64,000 bases of DNA from a bacterium (lineage in GTDB: Bacteria; UBA8248): assembly GCA_022828125.1 (NCBI GenBank), contig JAJEJD010000020.1, positions 1-64,000 on the forward strand, written 5' to 3'. This document shows, one piece after another, positions 41,950-50,909 of the stretch. Each line of letters begins with the position of its first letter. The stretch's first letter is position 1. The notes under the pieces are model-generated. The model searched no databases. It was given only the letters and a program-made list of their open reading frames with translations, and had not been told where the DNA came from. The position numbers and the translations under genes were made by a program.

Positions 41950-43599
41950 ATGACGGAAATCGTTTCTACGGCCTACAAGTCTCCCGCCAAAATCGAGGCC
42001 CTGCTCTCCCGCCAGAAAGAAGAAGGCTATCTCTCGAAAGAGGCGATCACCGAGGTCTCCAAAGACCTGGGCGTTCCCATCTACGATTCCTACGGCATCG
42101 CCAGCTTCTTCCCGCACTTTCACCTGGAAAAACCCGCGAAACCCGAAGTCCGGATATGCCGGGACATGAGCTGCCTGCTCGCAGGCGGCGATGCGCTGCT
42201 CGAAAGTGCGAAAAAACTCGCCCGCCGCGCCGGCGTCAGGAACCTCCGGCCCGAAAGCTGCGCCTGCCTCGGCCGCTGCGACAAGGGGCCCGCCGCCGAG
42301 ATAGAAGGCCGCATCTATTCCTCTCTCACGGATGAGAAATTTCAAAGCATCCTCGCGGCCTGGAAAAACGGAGCAGCCAAACCCGCCTCCAGGGCGCAGA
42401 AGCTCAAGCACGCACCGCGCATCAACCCTTACCGCAAGAACGAGGCCTATGGCGTCCTGCGGGCGTTGCTGAAAAACGACAAGCCGGAAAGCGTCATTGA
42501 CGTCTTGAAGGAGAGCGGCCTGCGCGGCATGGGCGGGGCCGGCTTTCCGGCAGGGCTCAAGTGGAGTTTCGTCCTGAGCGCGCCGGGGGATGAGAAATTC
42601 GTCGTCTGCAACGCCGATGAGAGCGAGCCGGGCACGTTCAAGGACCGCGCCATCATGGACACATACCCCGAACTCGTCGTCGAGGGAATGCTCATCGCCT
42701 GCCGGGCCGTGGGGGCCGAGCGCGCCATCATCTACATACGCCACGAATACGGCGCGCAGGCTAAAAGGCTTGGAAAAGCCATCGAACGCGCGCGCAAGGC
42801 GCGTCTGCTCGGCACGAAGAACACCCCCACTCTCGAAATCTTCACCAGCCCCGGCGGGTACATCTGCGGGGAGGAAACAGCGCTCCTGGAAGTCCTTGAG
42901 GACAAGCGCGCCCAGCCCCGCGACAAACCCCCCTTCCCGGGCTCCGAAGGTCTTTTCGGCAAGCCCACCCTCATCAACAACGTCGAGACCTTCGCCCTCA
43001 TACCGGCGGTGCTGAAAAAAGGAGCCGAGTGGTTCACCTCATTCGGGCGGAACGGGAGCAAAGGCTTCAAGGTGGTGGGCGTGAGCGGTGCGGTGCGGAA
43101 ACCGGGGGTCTACGAGGTGGAGTTCGGAACGCCCATCCGGGAGATCATAGAAGGCCCCGCGGGCGGGCTGCCCCCGGGCGCGCGCTTGAAGGCCTTCTCG
43201 CCCGGCGGGGCCAGCAGCGGGTTTCTGCCCGCGAGCCTCGTCGATATTCCCTATGATTTCGACTCCTTGCAGGAGGCCGGCAGCATGCTGGGCAGCGGGG
43301 CGCTCGTCGTCATCCCCGAGGGGGTGGACATGGTGGCGCTCGCCCACAACGTGGTGCGCTTTTTCAGGGACGAATCCTGCGGCAAGTGCGTGCCCTGCCG
43401 CCTGGGGACGGAAAAGCTCACCGCCTTTCTGAAGCGGGCTTTAAGCGGCGAGGCGCGGGCAACGGAGCTTCCCGCCATGCGCGAGATATGCGAGGCCATG
43501 AAGGACACGTCCATCTGCGGACTCGGTCAGGCCGCGCCGATTCCGTATCTCTCGCTTTTCGAATACTTCGGGCCGGACATCGAGGCGAGGCTCAAGTGA
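41950..43599 (+). CDS. NAD-linked formate dehydrogenase beta subunit: fused NuoE-NuoF-like protein
   Basis: This 549-aa protein fuses a NuoE-like domain (about residues 1-135) to a NuoF-like domain. The NuoE part binds [2Fe-2S] through ICRDMSC and ESCACLGRCDKGPA. The NuoF part has LRGMGGAGFPAGLKWSFVL (NADH/FMN site), CNADESEPGTFKDRAIMDTY, PGGYICGEETALLEVLEDKR, and a C-terminal [4Fe-4S] motif ESCGKCVPCRLGTEKL with a further Cys at TSICGLGQ. It takes electrons from the alpha subunit to reduce NAD+ in the cytoplasm. ATG 41950 opens on the conserved N-terminus; 41917 is less likely. The alpha subunit starts 15 nt after its stop. Confidence 0.9.
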   Translation: MTEIVSTAYKSPAKIEALLSRQKEEGYLSKEAITEVSKDLGVPIYDSYGIASFFPHFHLEKPAKPEVRICRDMSCLLAGGDALLESAKKLARRAGVRNLRPESCACLGRCDKGPAAEIEGRIYSSLTDEKFQSILAAWKNGAAKPASRAQKLKHAPRINPYRKNEAYGVLRALLKNDKPESVIDVLKESGLRGMGGAGFPAGLKWSFVLSAPGDEKFVVCNADESEPGTFKDRAIMDTYPELVVEGMLIACRAVGAERAIIYIRHEYGAQAKRLGKAIERARKARLLGTKNTPTLEIFTSPGGYICGEETALLEVLEDKRAQPRDKPPFPGSEGLFGKPTLINNVETFALIPAVLKKGAEWFTSFGRNGSKGFKVVGVSGAVRKPGVYEVEFGTPIREIIEGPAGGLPPGARLKAFSPGGASSGFLPASLVDIPYDFDSLQEAGSMLGSGALVVIPEGVDMVALAHNVVRFFRDESCGKCVPCRLGTEKLTAFLKRALSGEARATELPAMREICEAMKDTSICGLGQAAPIPYLSLFEYFGPDIEARLK

Positions 43600-43614
43600 A
43601 ACCGGGGCAGAGGA

Positions 43615-46356
43615 ATGTCTGACGCCAAGGCGATCGCCATCACCATCGACGGCCGGGAGATAGAGGCCGAGGCCGGCGCGACCATCTGGGAGGCGGCGCA
43701 GTCGATGGGGGTCGAGGTCCCAAGGCTCTGCCATCAGCCCGGCATGGAGCCCGTGGGGGTGTGCCGCGTGTGCGCCGTCGAGGTCGAGGGCGCGCGGACG
43801 CTGGTTCCCTCCTGCCACCGCAAGGTCGAGCCCGGCATGGTGATCCAAACGGCCAGCCAGCGCGTCGTGCGCGCCCAGAAAACGCTCGTGGCCATGCTGA
43901 TGGCGGACCACGGCGTTCAGTCCGAGCCTGAGAACTGCGAGCTCACCGCGCTCGCCGGGCAACTCGAAGCCGAAAACGGCGTAAGCGACCTGCCGCCCAA
44001 GGAGACAGGCGGGGAGCAGGATTTCTCATCCGCCGTCATCGCCGTCGACCACGGCGCGTGCATCCTCTGCGACCGCTGCATCCGCGCCTGCACGGACGTT
44101 CAGGGCAACAACGTCATCGGGCGGGGCGGAAAGGGCGCGAGTGCGAGTATCGTGTTCGACGCGGACCTGCCCATGGGCGAATCCACCTGCGTCTCCTGCG
44201 GGGAGTGCATGGCCGCCTGCCCCACCGACGCGCTCACGAACAAATCCCTCACGCTGCAAATCGCCCCCGACAAGCCCAGAGAGGTGGATTCGGTCTGCCC
44301 CTACTGCGGCGTGGGTTGTTCGGTCACCTACGAGGTGGCCGGCAATACCCTCCTGAGCGTCCGGGGGGACGAGACGAGCCCCGTGAACCGGGGCCGGCTC
44401 TGCGTGAAGGGGCGCTACGGGTTCGACTACGCCCATCACCCCGACCGCCTCACGACCCCCCTCATCCGCAAGGAAGGCGCGCCCAAGACGAAGGAACTGC
44501 CCGGAGATCCGCTCTCCCTGTTCCGCGAGGCGAGTTGGGATGAAGCCATGAGTCTGGCGGCGGCCTCGCTGGGGAAAATCCATGAGGCCCACGGCCCCTC
44601 GAGCATGGCCGGCTTCGGCTCGGCCAAGTGCTCGAACGAGGACAACTACCTCTTCCAGAAACTCATCCGCGCCGTTTTCGGGACGAACAACGTGGATCAC
44701 TGCACGCGGCTCTGCCATTCGAGCTCGGTGGCCGCCCTGTTCCAGACCATCGGATCGAGCGCGGTGAGCAACCCCTTCTCGGACGCGCTCAAGGCCGATT
44801 TCATCCTCGTGGCGGGGGCGAACGCCACCGAAAACCACCCCGTGGCCGCCACCTTCATCAAGCAGGCCGCAAGCGGGGGCGCGACGCTGGCCGTGGTCGA
44901 CCCGAGACGCATCGACCTGGTCGATCACGCGGACATGTTCGTGCAGTTCCGCCCCGGCACGGACGTGGCGCTGTTCAACGGGCTGTTGAACGCCGTGATC
45001 GAGGAGAAACTCTACGACGCCGACTTCATCGCCGCGCGCACGGAAGGTTTCGCGGAACTCACAGAAAACGTAAAGCCCTACACGCCCGAGAACGTCGCCA
45101 AACTCACCGGCGTCCCCGCCGAAACGCTCCGGGAGCTGGCCAGGGGGTACGCGACCTCAGAGCGCAGCATGACCTTCTGGGGCATGGGGCTCTCCCAGCA
45201 CACCCACGGCACGGACAACTGCCGCGCGCTCATCGCGCTTTGCCTCATCTGCGGCCAGATAGGCCGGGAGGGAACGGGACTCCACCCCCTTCGCGGGCAG
45301 AACAACGTGCAGGGCGCATCCGACGTGGGCCTCATCCCGATGGTGTATTCCGCCTATCAGGACGTCGCCTCGCCCGCGATACGCAGGAAATTCGAAAAAG
45401 CCTGGGGCCGCAAGCTCGACCCCGAGCCCGGCCTCACCGTCATGGAGATCGCCGACGCCGCCAACCGGGGCGAGATAAAGGGCATGTACATCATGGGCGA
45501 GAACCCGGCCATGAGCGACCCGAACCTCAACCACTCGCGCGGCGCGCTGGCGAACCTCGAATTCCTCGTCGTCCAGGATATTTTCCTGACGGAAACCGCC
45601 TATTTCGCCGACGTCGTCCTCCCCTCCACGGCTTTTTTCGAAAAAACGGGCACCTACACGAACACCGACCGCAGGGTCCAGATAGGCAGGCGCGCGGTCG
45701 ACCCGCCCGGCGAGGCCAGGGAGGACTGGCGCATCGTGGCCGAACTCTCGGAACGCCTCGGATACCCGATGGACTATGAGTCCGAAGCCGAGATTTTCGA
45801 TGAAATCGCATCCTTGACACCGTTCATGGCGGGGATGTCCTATGACCGCCTGGGGCGTCACGGACTCGTCTGGCCGTGCACGAGGCCCAATCACAAGGGC
45901 AAGGAAATCCTCTTCGACAAATCGTTTCCCTCAGGTCGCGGAAAGCTCATTCCCGTCCAGTACGCGCCCGCAAAGGAGATGCCGGACGACGACTACCCCT
46001 TCGTCCTCAACACGGGGCGGAACATCTACCACTGGCACACGGGGGCCATCACCAGGAGGGCGCAGGCTTTGGAGGCCGCGGAACCCGGCCCCTACGTGGA
46101 AATGTCGCCCGAAGACCTGAAACGCCTGAAGATCAGAGCCGGTTCGGACGTCCGCGTGGAATCGAGGCGCGGGGAGATCACCCTCCCCGCCCGGGCTTCT
46201 TCGCGGGTGCGGCCCGGACAGGTATTCATCCCCTTCCACTACGTGGAGGCCGCCGCGAACCTGCTCACGGTGGACGACCTCGACCCTTACGGGAAAATCC
46301 CCGAGTTCAAGTTCTGCGCCGTGCGCGTGAGGAAGCCGAAGAAACGGCGGGGGTGA
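43615..46356 (+). CDS. Formate dehydrogenase alpha subunit, Cys-type active site
   Basis: This 913-aa molybdenum (or tungsten) enzyme oxidises formate to CO2. An N-terminal [2Fe-2S] domain has CHQPGMEPVGVCRVCAVEVE (about residues 39-58), and an H-C-type cluster site and ferredoxin repeats follow (CILCDRCIRACTD, CVSCGECMAACPTDAL). Then the [4Fe-4S] site of the catalytic domain appears (VCPYCGVGCSV... GRLCVKG). The active-site ligand is Cys in DHCTRLCHSSSVAALFQTIG (about residue 366), where many relatives have Sec. The C-terminal molybdopterin domain ends with VFIPFHYVEAAANLLTVDDL. It is the partner of the fused NuoEF gene 15 nt upstream. No accessory fdhD lies in the window. Confidence 0.93.
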   Translation: MSDAKAIAITIDGREIEAEAGATIWEAAQSMGVEVPRLCHQPGMEPVGVCRVCAVEVEGARTLVPSCHRKVEPGMVIQTASQRVVRAQKTLVAMLMADHGVQSEPENCELTALAGQLEAENGVSDLPPKETGGEQDFSSAVIAVDHGACILCDRCIRACTDVQGNNVIGRGGKGASASIVFDADLPMGESTCVSCGECMAACPTDALTNKSLTLQIAPDKPREVDSVCPYCGVGCSVTYEVAGNTLLSVRGDETSPVNRGRLCVKGRYGFDYAHHPDRLTTPLIRKEGAPKTKELPGDPLSLFREASWDEAMSLAAASLGKIHEAHGPSSMAGFGSAKCSNEDNYLFQKLIRAVFGTNNVDHCTRLCHSSSVAALFQTIGSSAVSNPFSDALKADFILVAGANATENHPVAATFIKQAASGGATLAVVDPRRIDLVDHADMFVQFRPGTDVALFNGLLNAVIEEKLYDADFIAARTEGFAELTENVKPYTPENVAKLTGVPAETLRELARGYATSERSMTFWGMGLSQHTHGTDNCRALIALCLICGQIGREGTGLHPLRGQNNVQGASDVGLIPMVYSAYQDVASPAIRRKFEKAWGRKLDPEPGLTVMEIADAANRGEIKGMYIMGENPAMSDPNLNHSRGALANLEFLVVQDIFLTETAYFADVVLPSTAFFEKTGTYTNTDRRVQIGRRAVDPPGEAREDWRIVAELSERLGYPMDYESEAEIFDEIASLTPFMAGMSYDRLGRHGLVWPCTRPNHKGKEILFDKSFPSGRGKLIPVQYAPAKEMPDDDYPFVLNTGRNIYHWHTGAITRRAQALEAAEPGPYVEMSPEDLKRLKIRAGSDVRVESRRGEITLPARASSRVRPGQVFIPFHYVEAAANLLTVDDLDPYGKIPEFKFCAVRVRKPKKRRG

Positions 46357-46515
46357 AAGAAGAGCACCAAAGGATTCCGGGGCTTCATTTCCAATAAATC
46401 ACTTTATGAATCCATTGCAACTATCTGTTATCAAGCGATTATTATAAATTTTATTCTGTGAATATTATCGCCGCGAGGGTGACGCGGCGCTCGAATCGGA
46501 CGCGTTAGGACTCAT

Positions 46516-47271
46516 TCAACGGGCGCGGAGCACAAAGAACTCGTAGCCGTAGAACGCCGAGTAGTCATGCCAGATGTCTATTTCCCTCTGGCACTGGTCC
46601 GCCAACTCCTGTGCGTCCGGTGCGTCGTGGTGACGCTTGCGGAACCTGGTCACGTTGTCCTGCAGCGGCCGATAGTAGTCGTCCCACCATGCGGACGCGG
46701 GGAGCGGAAAGTGCCCGACGGCCTCGTAGCCGCACGCTTCGACGGCTTCCATGAGTGCTGAGGTGTCGCGGATAGCCGGGTACTCGCTATTCCAGAACGC
46801 TGCGCATGCGGCGGGCGGTCCGGGCTTGCGCCAGCACACCTCCGTCAGCGCGACGTGCCCGTTTCGCCGCAGCAACCGGCGCCAGCCGCGCAGGCCCGCT
46901 TCGAGGCCCATGTTGTAGATGGCGCCTTCGCACCAGATCAGGTCGAAGGAACCGTCGGCGAAGTCGAGTCGGCGCATGTCCCCCACGCGGGCTTCCAGTC
47001 GGTCCGCGACGCCCAGTTCATGCGCCTTGCGGTTCAGCGCGTCGATGAACGGGGGGTGGATGTCGACGGCGACGATGCGCGCCGGCGAGCTGTCCGCCAG
47101 AACCAACGTCTGGGCCCCGGTCCCGCAGCCGACATCGAGCACGCGGGTCTGCGGCCCGACGTCCGGCACGAGCCCGAGTGCCCGGCGCGTGCTCGCTGCT
47201 GATCCCGGTCCCTGCCGGGGCAGACCGCTGAACAGTTCGTAGAACAGCGAGGCGGCTCGATCCTGCGGCAT
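46516..47271 (-). CDS. SAM-dependent methyltransferase, class I
   Basis: This 251-aa protein has motif I as VLDVGCGTGAQTLVLA (about residues 39-54), the acidic loop ending strand 2 in VAVDIHPPFIDALN, motif II-like VGDMRRLDFADGSFDLIWCE (about 96-115), and LRRNGHVALTEV. Length and motifs suit a small-molecule methyltransferase related to the UbiE/MenG group; the substrate is unknown. Its base use near the start is a little different from the neighbours, but no stronger sign of transfer is visible. It converges with the formate dehydrogenase operon across an AT-rich 159-nt spacer. Confidence 0.85.
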   Translation of the reverse strand: MPQDRAASLFYELFSGLPRQGPGSAASTRRALGLVPDVGPQTRVLDVGCGTGAQTLVLADSSPARIVAVDIHPPFIDALNRKAHELGVADRLEARVGDMRRLDFADGSFDLIWCEGAIYNMGLEAGLRGWRRLLRRNGHVALTEVCWRKPGPPAACAAFWNSEYPAIRDTSALMEAVEACGYEAVGHFPLPASAWWDDYYRPLQDNVTRFRKRHHDAPDAQELADQCQREIDIWHDYSAFYGYEFFVLRAR

Positions 47272-47330
47272 GAGTGCTCCTGTAGATGGTCTTCAAGACG
47301 GGCGGGGCGTGGCGGACGCCGCGAACCCCC

Positions 47331-48236
47331 TCACCGGAAACTCGTGATCAGGAATCCGCCCAGCACGACGAGTCCCGCCGCACCGAAAAGACGCGCGTTC
47401 ACGCGCTCCATGTCGCCCATGAAGATGAGACTGAGCAGAACCACCCATATCGGGGCGGTGCGGCTCAAGGGCAAGACGACGGTGACGTCCGAAAACGTGA
47501 GCGTGTACCACAAAAGCCCGGTGGCGGTGGCGGAGAACACCGAGCCAAGGAGTATCCAGCTTACGTCGCGCCTGTCCGCGCGTATCTTGCCACTCGCGCC
47601 CAGAAACGGCTTCGCGCACAGAAGAAAGAGGAAACCCGCCAGAAAGGCGAAGCCCACCGCCGCGAAGGGCGTTCTCTGCGCTGCGTAGCCGATTTTCGCT
47701 ATGACCGGCATGGCGGCGTACATGAACGAGGCGAAGACGGGGAAAACGAGCGCGCGGCGGAATTCGGGCCCCATGCCGCCCTTTTCGACGGCCTTGCCCT
47801 CGCCCATCGAGATGAGCGCCACGCCGCCCACGATGGAGAGCGTGCCGAGAACCACCGCCACGCCCAGTTGCTCACCCAGAAAGAACGCGGCGAAAAATAC
47901 CGCCCATATCGGGGCCGAGGCCTGCACCGGACTCGTGCGGCTCGCGCCGATGCGCTGTATCGCGGTGTAGGAAGCGAGGTGACCCATCCCCTGCCCCAGA
48001 CAGCCCGCCAGCATGAACCACAATACGGGCTTGAGCGATGAGGTCTGCAGCGTACCCAGGGAAAAAGCGATGCTCAGGAGCAGGAAACTCGCCACGGCGT
48101 TGGTGATGAGCACCCCCGTGATGGGAGAGGCATTCCTCAAGCCCCGGCGGAAGGAGATGAGCGCCCCCGAGTAGATGAACGAAGATGCGAGGGCGAGGAT
48201 TTCGCCCGACATGAAAAAAGGAGGTTGCACGTTCAT
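47331..48236 (-). CDS. EamA/DMT-family transporter (third of three tandem copies)
   Basis: This 301-aa protein has ten membrane spans in two EamA repeats: ILALASSFIYSGALISFRRG near the N-terminus and ASRTSPVQASAPIWAVFFAA in the first half. The second repeat includes VVLPLSRTAPIWVVLLSLIF, the usual last-loop motif. These carriers export metabolites such as amino acids. ATG 48236 or ATG 48212 may be the start; the second matches the start position of the paralogues, the first lies after a clean gap. It is a tandem paralogue of the two genes that follow in the window. Confidence 0.85.
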   Translation of the reverse strand: MNVQPPFFMSGEILALASSFIYSGALISFRRGLRNASPITGVLITNAVASFLLLSIAFSLGTLQTSSLKPVLWFMLAGCLGQGMGHLASYTAIQRIGASRTSPVQASAPIWAVFFAAFFLGEQLGVAVVLGTLSIVGGVALISMGEGKAVEKGGMGPEFRRALVFPVFASFMYAAMPVIAKIGYAAQRTPFAAVGFAFLAGFLFLLCAKPFLGASGKIRADRRDVSWILLGSVFSATATGLLWYTLTFSDVTVVLPLSRTAPIWVVLLSLIFMGDMERVNARLFGAAGLVVLGGFLITSFR

Positions 48237-48286
48237 GGGCGCGACTATACACGCCCCAAGGCCTTGAGGCGAGATGAGCGGGCGTT

Positions 48287-49186
48287 TTACTTGAAAGCGG
48301 TGATCAGCACGCCGCCCGCCACGACCATCCCCGCCGCCAGGACGATGCGCGAGGTGATGCGCTCGAGCCCGCCCAGGAAGAGATAGGTCCAAAGCACGAC
48401 CCAGAGGGGCACGAGCCTGCTCAGCGGCAGCACGGTCGAGACGGGCGCGATACTCATCGCCGTCCAGAACATGATGGCCGCCAGCGTCGTGGTGATGCCC
48501 GCGCCGAGAAACAGGTAGACGGCCCTCCTGTCGGCTTCGAGCTTGCCGCCGCCGGGCAGCAGGGGACGCGTTACCGCCAACAGAAGCGTACCGGCGGTGA
48601 AGGCGCAGGCGAAGCCCAGGATGGGGGTTTTCTGGTAGGAGAACGCGACGTTCGCCAGCACGGGCAGCAGCGCATAGGAGAGCGATGAGGTGAGCGGATA
48701 GACCAGCCCGCCCTGAAAGAAGCTCTTGAAACTCTGGTCCGCGCGCCGCTCGCCCAGCGAGAGCAGGCAGACGCCCGCGACGATCAGAACCGTCCCCATC
48801 GCCACGCCGACACCGGGCCGCTCGCCGAGGAAAATCATCGCGAAGGTGACCGAGAAGATGGGGGTGGACGATTGTATGGGAACCGACCGGCTCACGCCCA
48901 TCCTCTCGATGCCGATGGCGTTCGTGAGCTGCCCGACGCCCTGCCCCAGGCAACCGCCGAGCATGAAGATCAAAACGGGCGTGAGCATGGATTCCTGCAG
49001 CGTGCCGCGGGCGGCGGCGATGATGAGCCCCAGGACGGAGACGGTCGAACTCAAGATAAGCACGCCCGCTATCGGCGTCGCGCTCCTCACCCCCTGGCGG
49101 ATGGCGATGAGCGACGTCGAATAGGATATGGACGCCCCTACCGCCAGCAATTCCCCCCAGCCTGCCTGTGCGAAAAGACCCGACAT
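48287..49186 (-). CDS. EamA/DMT-family transporter (second of three tandem copies)
   Basis: This 299-aa, ten-span protein has LLAVGASISYSTSLIAIRQG, VSRSVPIQSSTPIFSVTFAM and VSTVLPLSRLVPLWVVLWTY at the same places as in its neighbours. Residue identity by eye is clear at repeat-end loops (LPLSR, P(L/I)WVVL). It lies 50 nt from the next copy on each side. Its substrate is unknown; three divergent copies suggest different substrates or hetero-oligomers. Confidence 0.86.
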   Translation of the reverse strand: MSGLFAQAGWGELLAVGASISYSTSLIAIRQGVRSATPIAGVLILSSTVSVLGLIIAAARGTLQESMLTPVLIFMLGGCLGQGVGQLTNAIGIERMGVSRSVPIQSSTPIFSVTFAMIFLGERPGVGVAMGTVLIVAGVCLLSLGERRADQSFKSFFQGGLVYPLTSSLSYALLPVLANVAFSYQKTPILGFACAFTAGTLLLAVTRPLLPGGGKLEADRRAVYLFLGAGITTTLAAIMFWTAMSIAPVSTVLPLSRLVPLWVVLWTYLFLGGLERITSRIVLAAGMVVAGGVLITAFK

Positions 49187-49237
49187 TGTATGACTGACCG
49201 CTCCTCGATAATGCGCATCGCCCCGCAGCCGGGGCGC

Positions 49238-50140
49238 CTAGCGGAACAGGGTGATCATCACCCCGCCGGCCACGACGAGGCCCGCCGCGACCACCGTTTT
49301 GAGCACAACGCGCTCTATTTTCCCCAGAAACAGGAAACTGAACAAAATGACCCACAGGGGCGTCATCCGGCTCAGCGGCAATACGCTCGACACCATGCCC
49401 GCCACGAACGCCGTCCACATCAAGAACGCGGCGATGATGTTGAACGGAAGCCCGACGAGTAGCGCCCTCACCGTCTGTGCGTTGCCCCGAATCACCCCGC
49501 CACCCGGCATCATGCGCCTCGCCGCCAGCATGAGCAAAAGGCCCGAGCCGAACGCCACGCCGAATCCCAGGTAGGGCGCCTCGTGCTCCGCCAGGCCCAG
49601 CTTGGCGAACACGGGCACCGCCGCATAGCACACGGATGAGGAAATCGGCAGGAGGTAGTCCCTCCGCGCCGGCTCTCCGCGCCCTTTTTTTCCGCCTCCC
49701 CTCCCCGGCCAGGAGAGCAGGAAGACGCCTCCCACGATCCCGAGCGTCCCCAGGAGAACATAGACGCCCGGCGCCTCGCCCAGGATGATGACCGCCAGGA
49801 CCACGCCCCATAGAGGTGAGGAGGCATGGACCGCCGTGGCCCGGCTCACGCCCAGGCGTTCGATGGCCGAGAAGAAGATGAGGCTTCCCGTTCCGTGGCC
49901 GGCCATGCCCGTGAGCGCGAACCAGCCGAGCGCGCGCATGTTGGTGGACGCCATAGTACCCAGCACCCATGCGGTCGCCAGCCCCGCGATGCTCACCAGC
50001 GAATTCAGGACGATGATGCTCATCAGGGGGCTTCCGGTCGTCATCGCCCGGCGCACCGAAATGAGTGTGATGGAATAGCTGAACGAGGTCGCCACGGCGA
50101 GAAACTCGGGACTGCCCCACGATGATATCCACTCGACCAT
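49238..50140 (-). CDS. EamA/DMT-family transporter (first of three tandem copies)
   Basis: This 300-aa protein has ten predicted spans. EFLAVATSFSYSITLISVRR starts repeat one, VSRATAVHASSPLWGVVLAV ends it, and VSSVLPLSRMTPLWVILFSF is the repeat-two motif. A basic cytoplasmic loop at about residues 150-163 (GRGGGKKGRGEPARR) is longer than in the paralogues. ATG 50140 aligns with the paralogue starts; the longer frame to 50239 does not. It is promoter-proximal in the three-gene set. Confidence 0.86.
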   Translation of the reverse strand: MVEWISSWGSPEFLAVATSFSYSITLISVRRAMTTGSPLMSIIVLNSLVSIAGLATAWVLGTMASTNMRALGWFALTGMAGHGTGSLIFFSAIERLGVSRATAVHASSPLWGVVLAVIILGEAPGVYVLLGTLGIVGGVFLLSWPGRGGGKKGRGEPARRDYLLPISSSVCYAAVPVFAKLGLAEHEAPYLGFGVAFGSGLLLMLAARRMMPGGGVIRGNAQTVRALLVGLPFNIIAAFLMWTAFVAGMVSSVLPLSRMTPLWVILFSFLFLGKIERVVLKTVVAAGLVVAGGVMITLFR

Positions 50141-50274
50141 GGGGCGGACTATACACCCCAAACCCCCGGGAGGCGAGGATGAGGGGGGATCATCTGGCCA
50201 CGGGCCGGTCGAGCGGATAGAATGCGCCCCGATGGACACGATTGCTATTCATTCCATGAAACCGGAGGCCGAAA

Positions 50275-50586
50275 ATGGCGGATGAGAGAGTATTCCTGAT
50301 AGCGTGGCTGAAGCCCAAGCCCGGCAAGGAAGACGAGATGGCGGAACTCCTGGGGGGCATGTGCGCGCCCTCGCGCAATGAGGCGGGGTGCATCTTCTAC
50401 AACCTCTACCGGGCGACGGACGAGGCGGGCGCGTTTCACTTCATCGAGTGCTGGAAATCACAGGCCGCTCTCGACGCGCACCGCGAAGAGCCGCACTACA
50501 AGAATTTCCGCGAAAAACTGCCCGACCTGCTCGCGGAGCCCGTGGGCGTGAAATTCCTCGAAGCCCTCGATTCGACGACGGGGTGA
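50275..50586 (+). CDS. Antibiotic biosynthesis monooxygenase (ABM) domain protein
   Basis: This 103-aa single-domain protein of the dimeric alpha-beta barrel type has VFLIAWLKPKPGKEDEMAEL (about residues 6-25), CIFYNLYRATDEAGAFHFIE (about 39-58) and WKSQAALDAHREEPHYKNF, the typical ABM pattern. Members are cofactor-less quinol or heme-related monooxygenases such as YgiN. The gene is transcribed divergently from the EamA genes. Confidence 0.85.
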   Translation: MADERVFLIAWLKPKPGKEDEMAELLGGMCAPSRNEAGCIFYNLYRATDEAGAFHFIECWKSQAALDAHREEPHYKNFREKLPDLLAEPVGVKFLEALDSTTG

Positions 50587-50603
50587 TGTCGGGGACGGGC
50601 AGC

Positions 50604-50663
50604 GTGTAGGGACAGGCCCTCGTGCCTGTCCGCAAATGGGCGGGCACAAAGGCCCGTCCCTAC
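50604..50663. repeat. TAGGGACAGGC / GTCCCTA palindromic repeat
   Basis: The palindrome begins TAGGGACAGG, carries CCTGTCC in the middle, and ends GTCCCTACGG. It belongs to the family seen at about 41455-41482, 41780-41802, 53693-53731, 56025-56106 and 58385-58480. All copies are intergenic. Confidence 0.6.
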
Positions 50664-50689
50664 GGGTTCGTTTCAATTTACAGTTTACA

Positions 50690-50892
50690 GGGGCTGTTGA
50701 AAAAGGCCAAATTTCAGGGGTAGAGGAGAAGCCCCTCTCGGATAGAAAAGCACCCCCCCCTACCCCCCCTTGTCAGGGGGGCAAGAAAAAGCAAAACCCC
50801 CTCAGCCCAGCGGGGCGCATCGCCTTTTTATACCCCCCTGACAAGGGGGGGTAGGGGGGGTTGCTCCTTTGGCAAAGACTTTTTCAACACCT
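50690..50892. mobile_element. MITE-like element with CCCCCCTACCCCCC core
   Basis: The left end GGGGCTGTTGAAAAAGG (50690-50706) faces the right end GACTTTTTCAACACC (50877-50891). The inner inverted repeat is made of CCCCCCTACCCCCC...TTGTCAGGGGGG and its complement CCCCCCTGACAAGGGGGGGT (about 50750-50785 and 50830-50865). It has no ORF. A second copy of this core, with only the left end kept, lies at 52643-52803. Confidence 0.65.
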
Positions 50893-50909
50893 AATCAGTC
50901 GGGATTGGC

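Noticed and set aside
44650-44760. Possible Sec in the formate dehydrogenase alpha subunit
   Set aside because: The active-site codon reads Cys (DHCTRLCHSSS) and the frame has no internal TGA.
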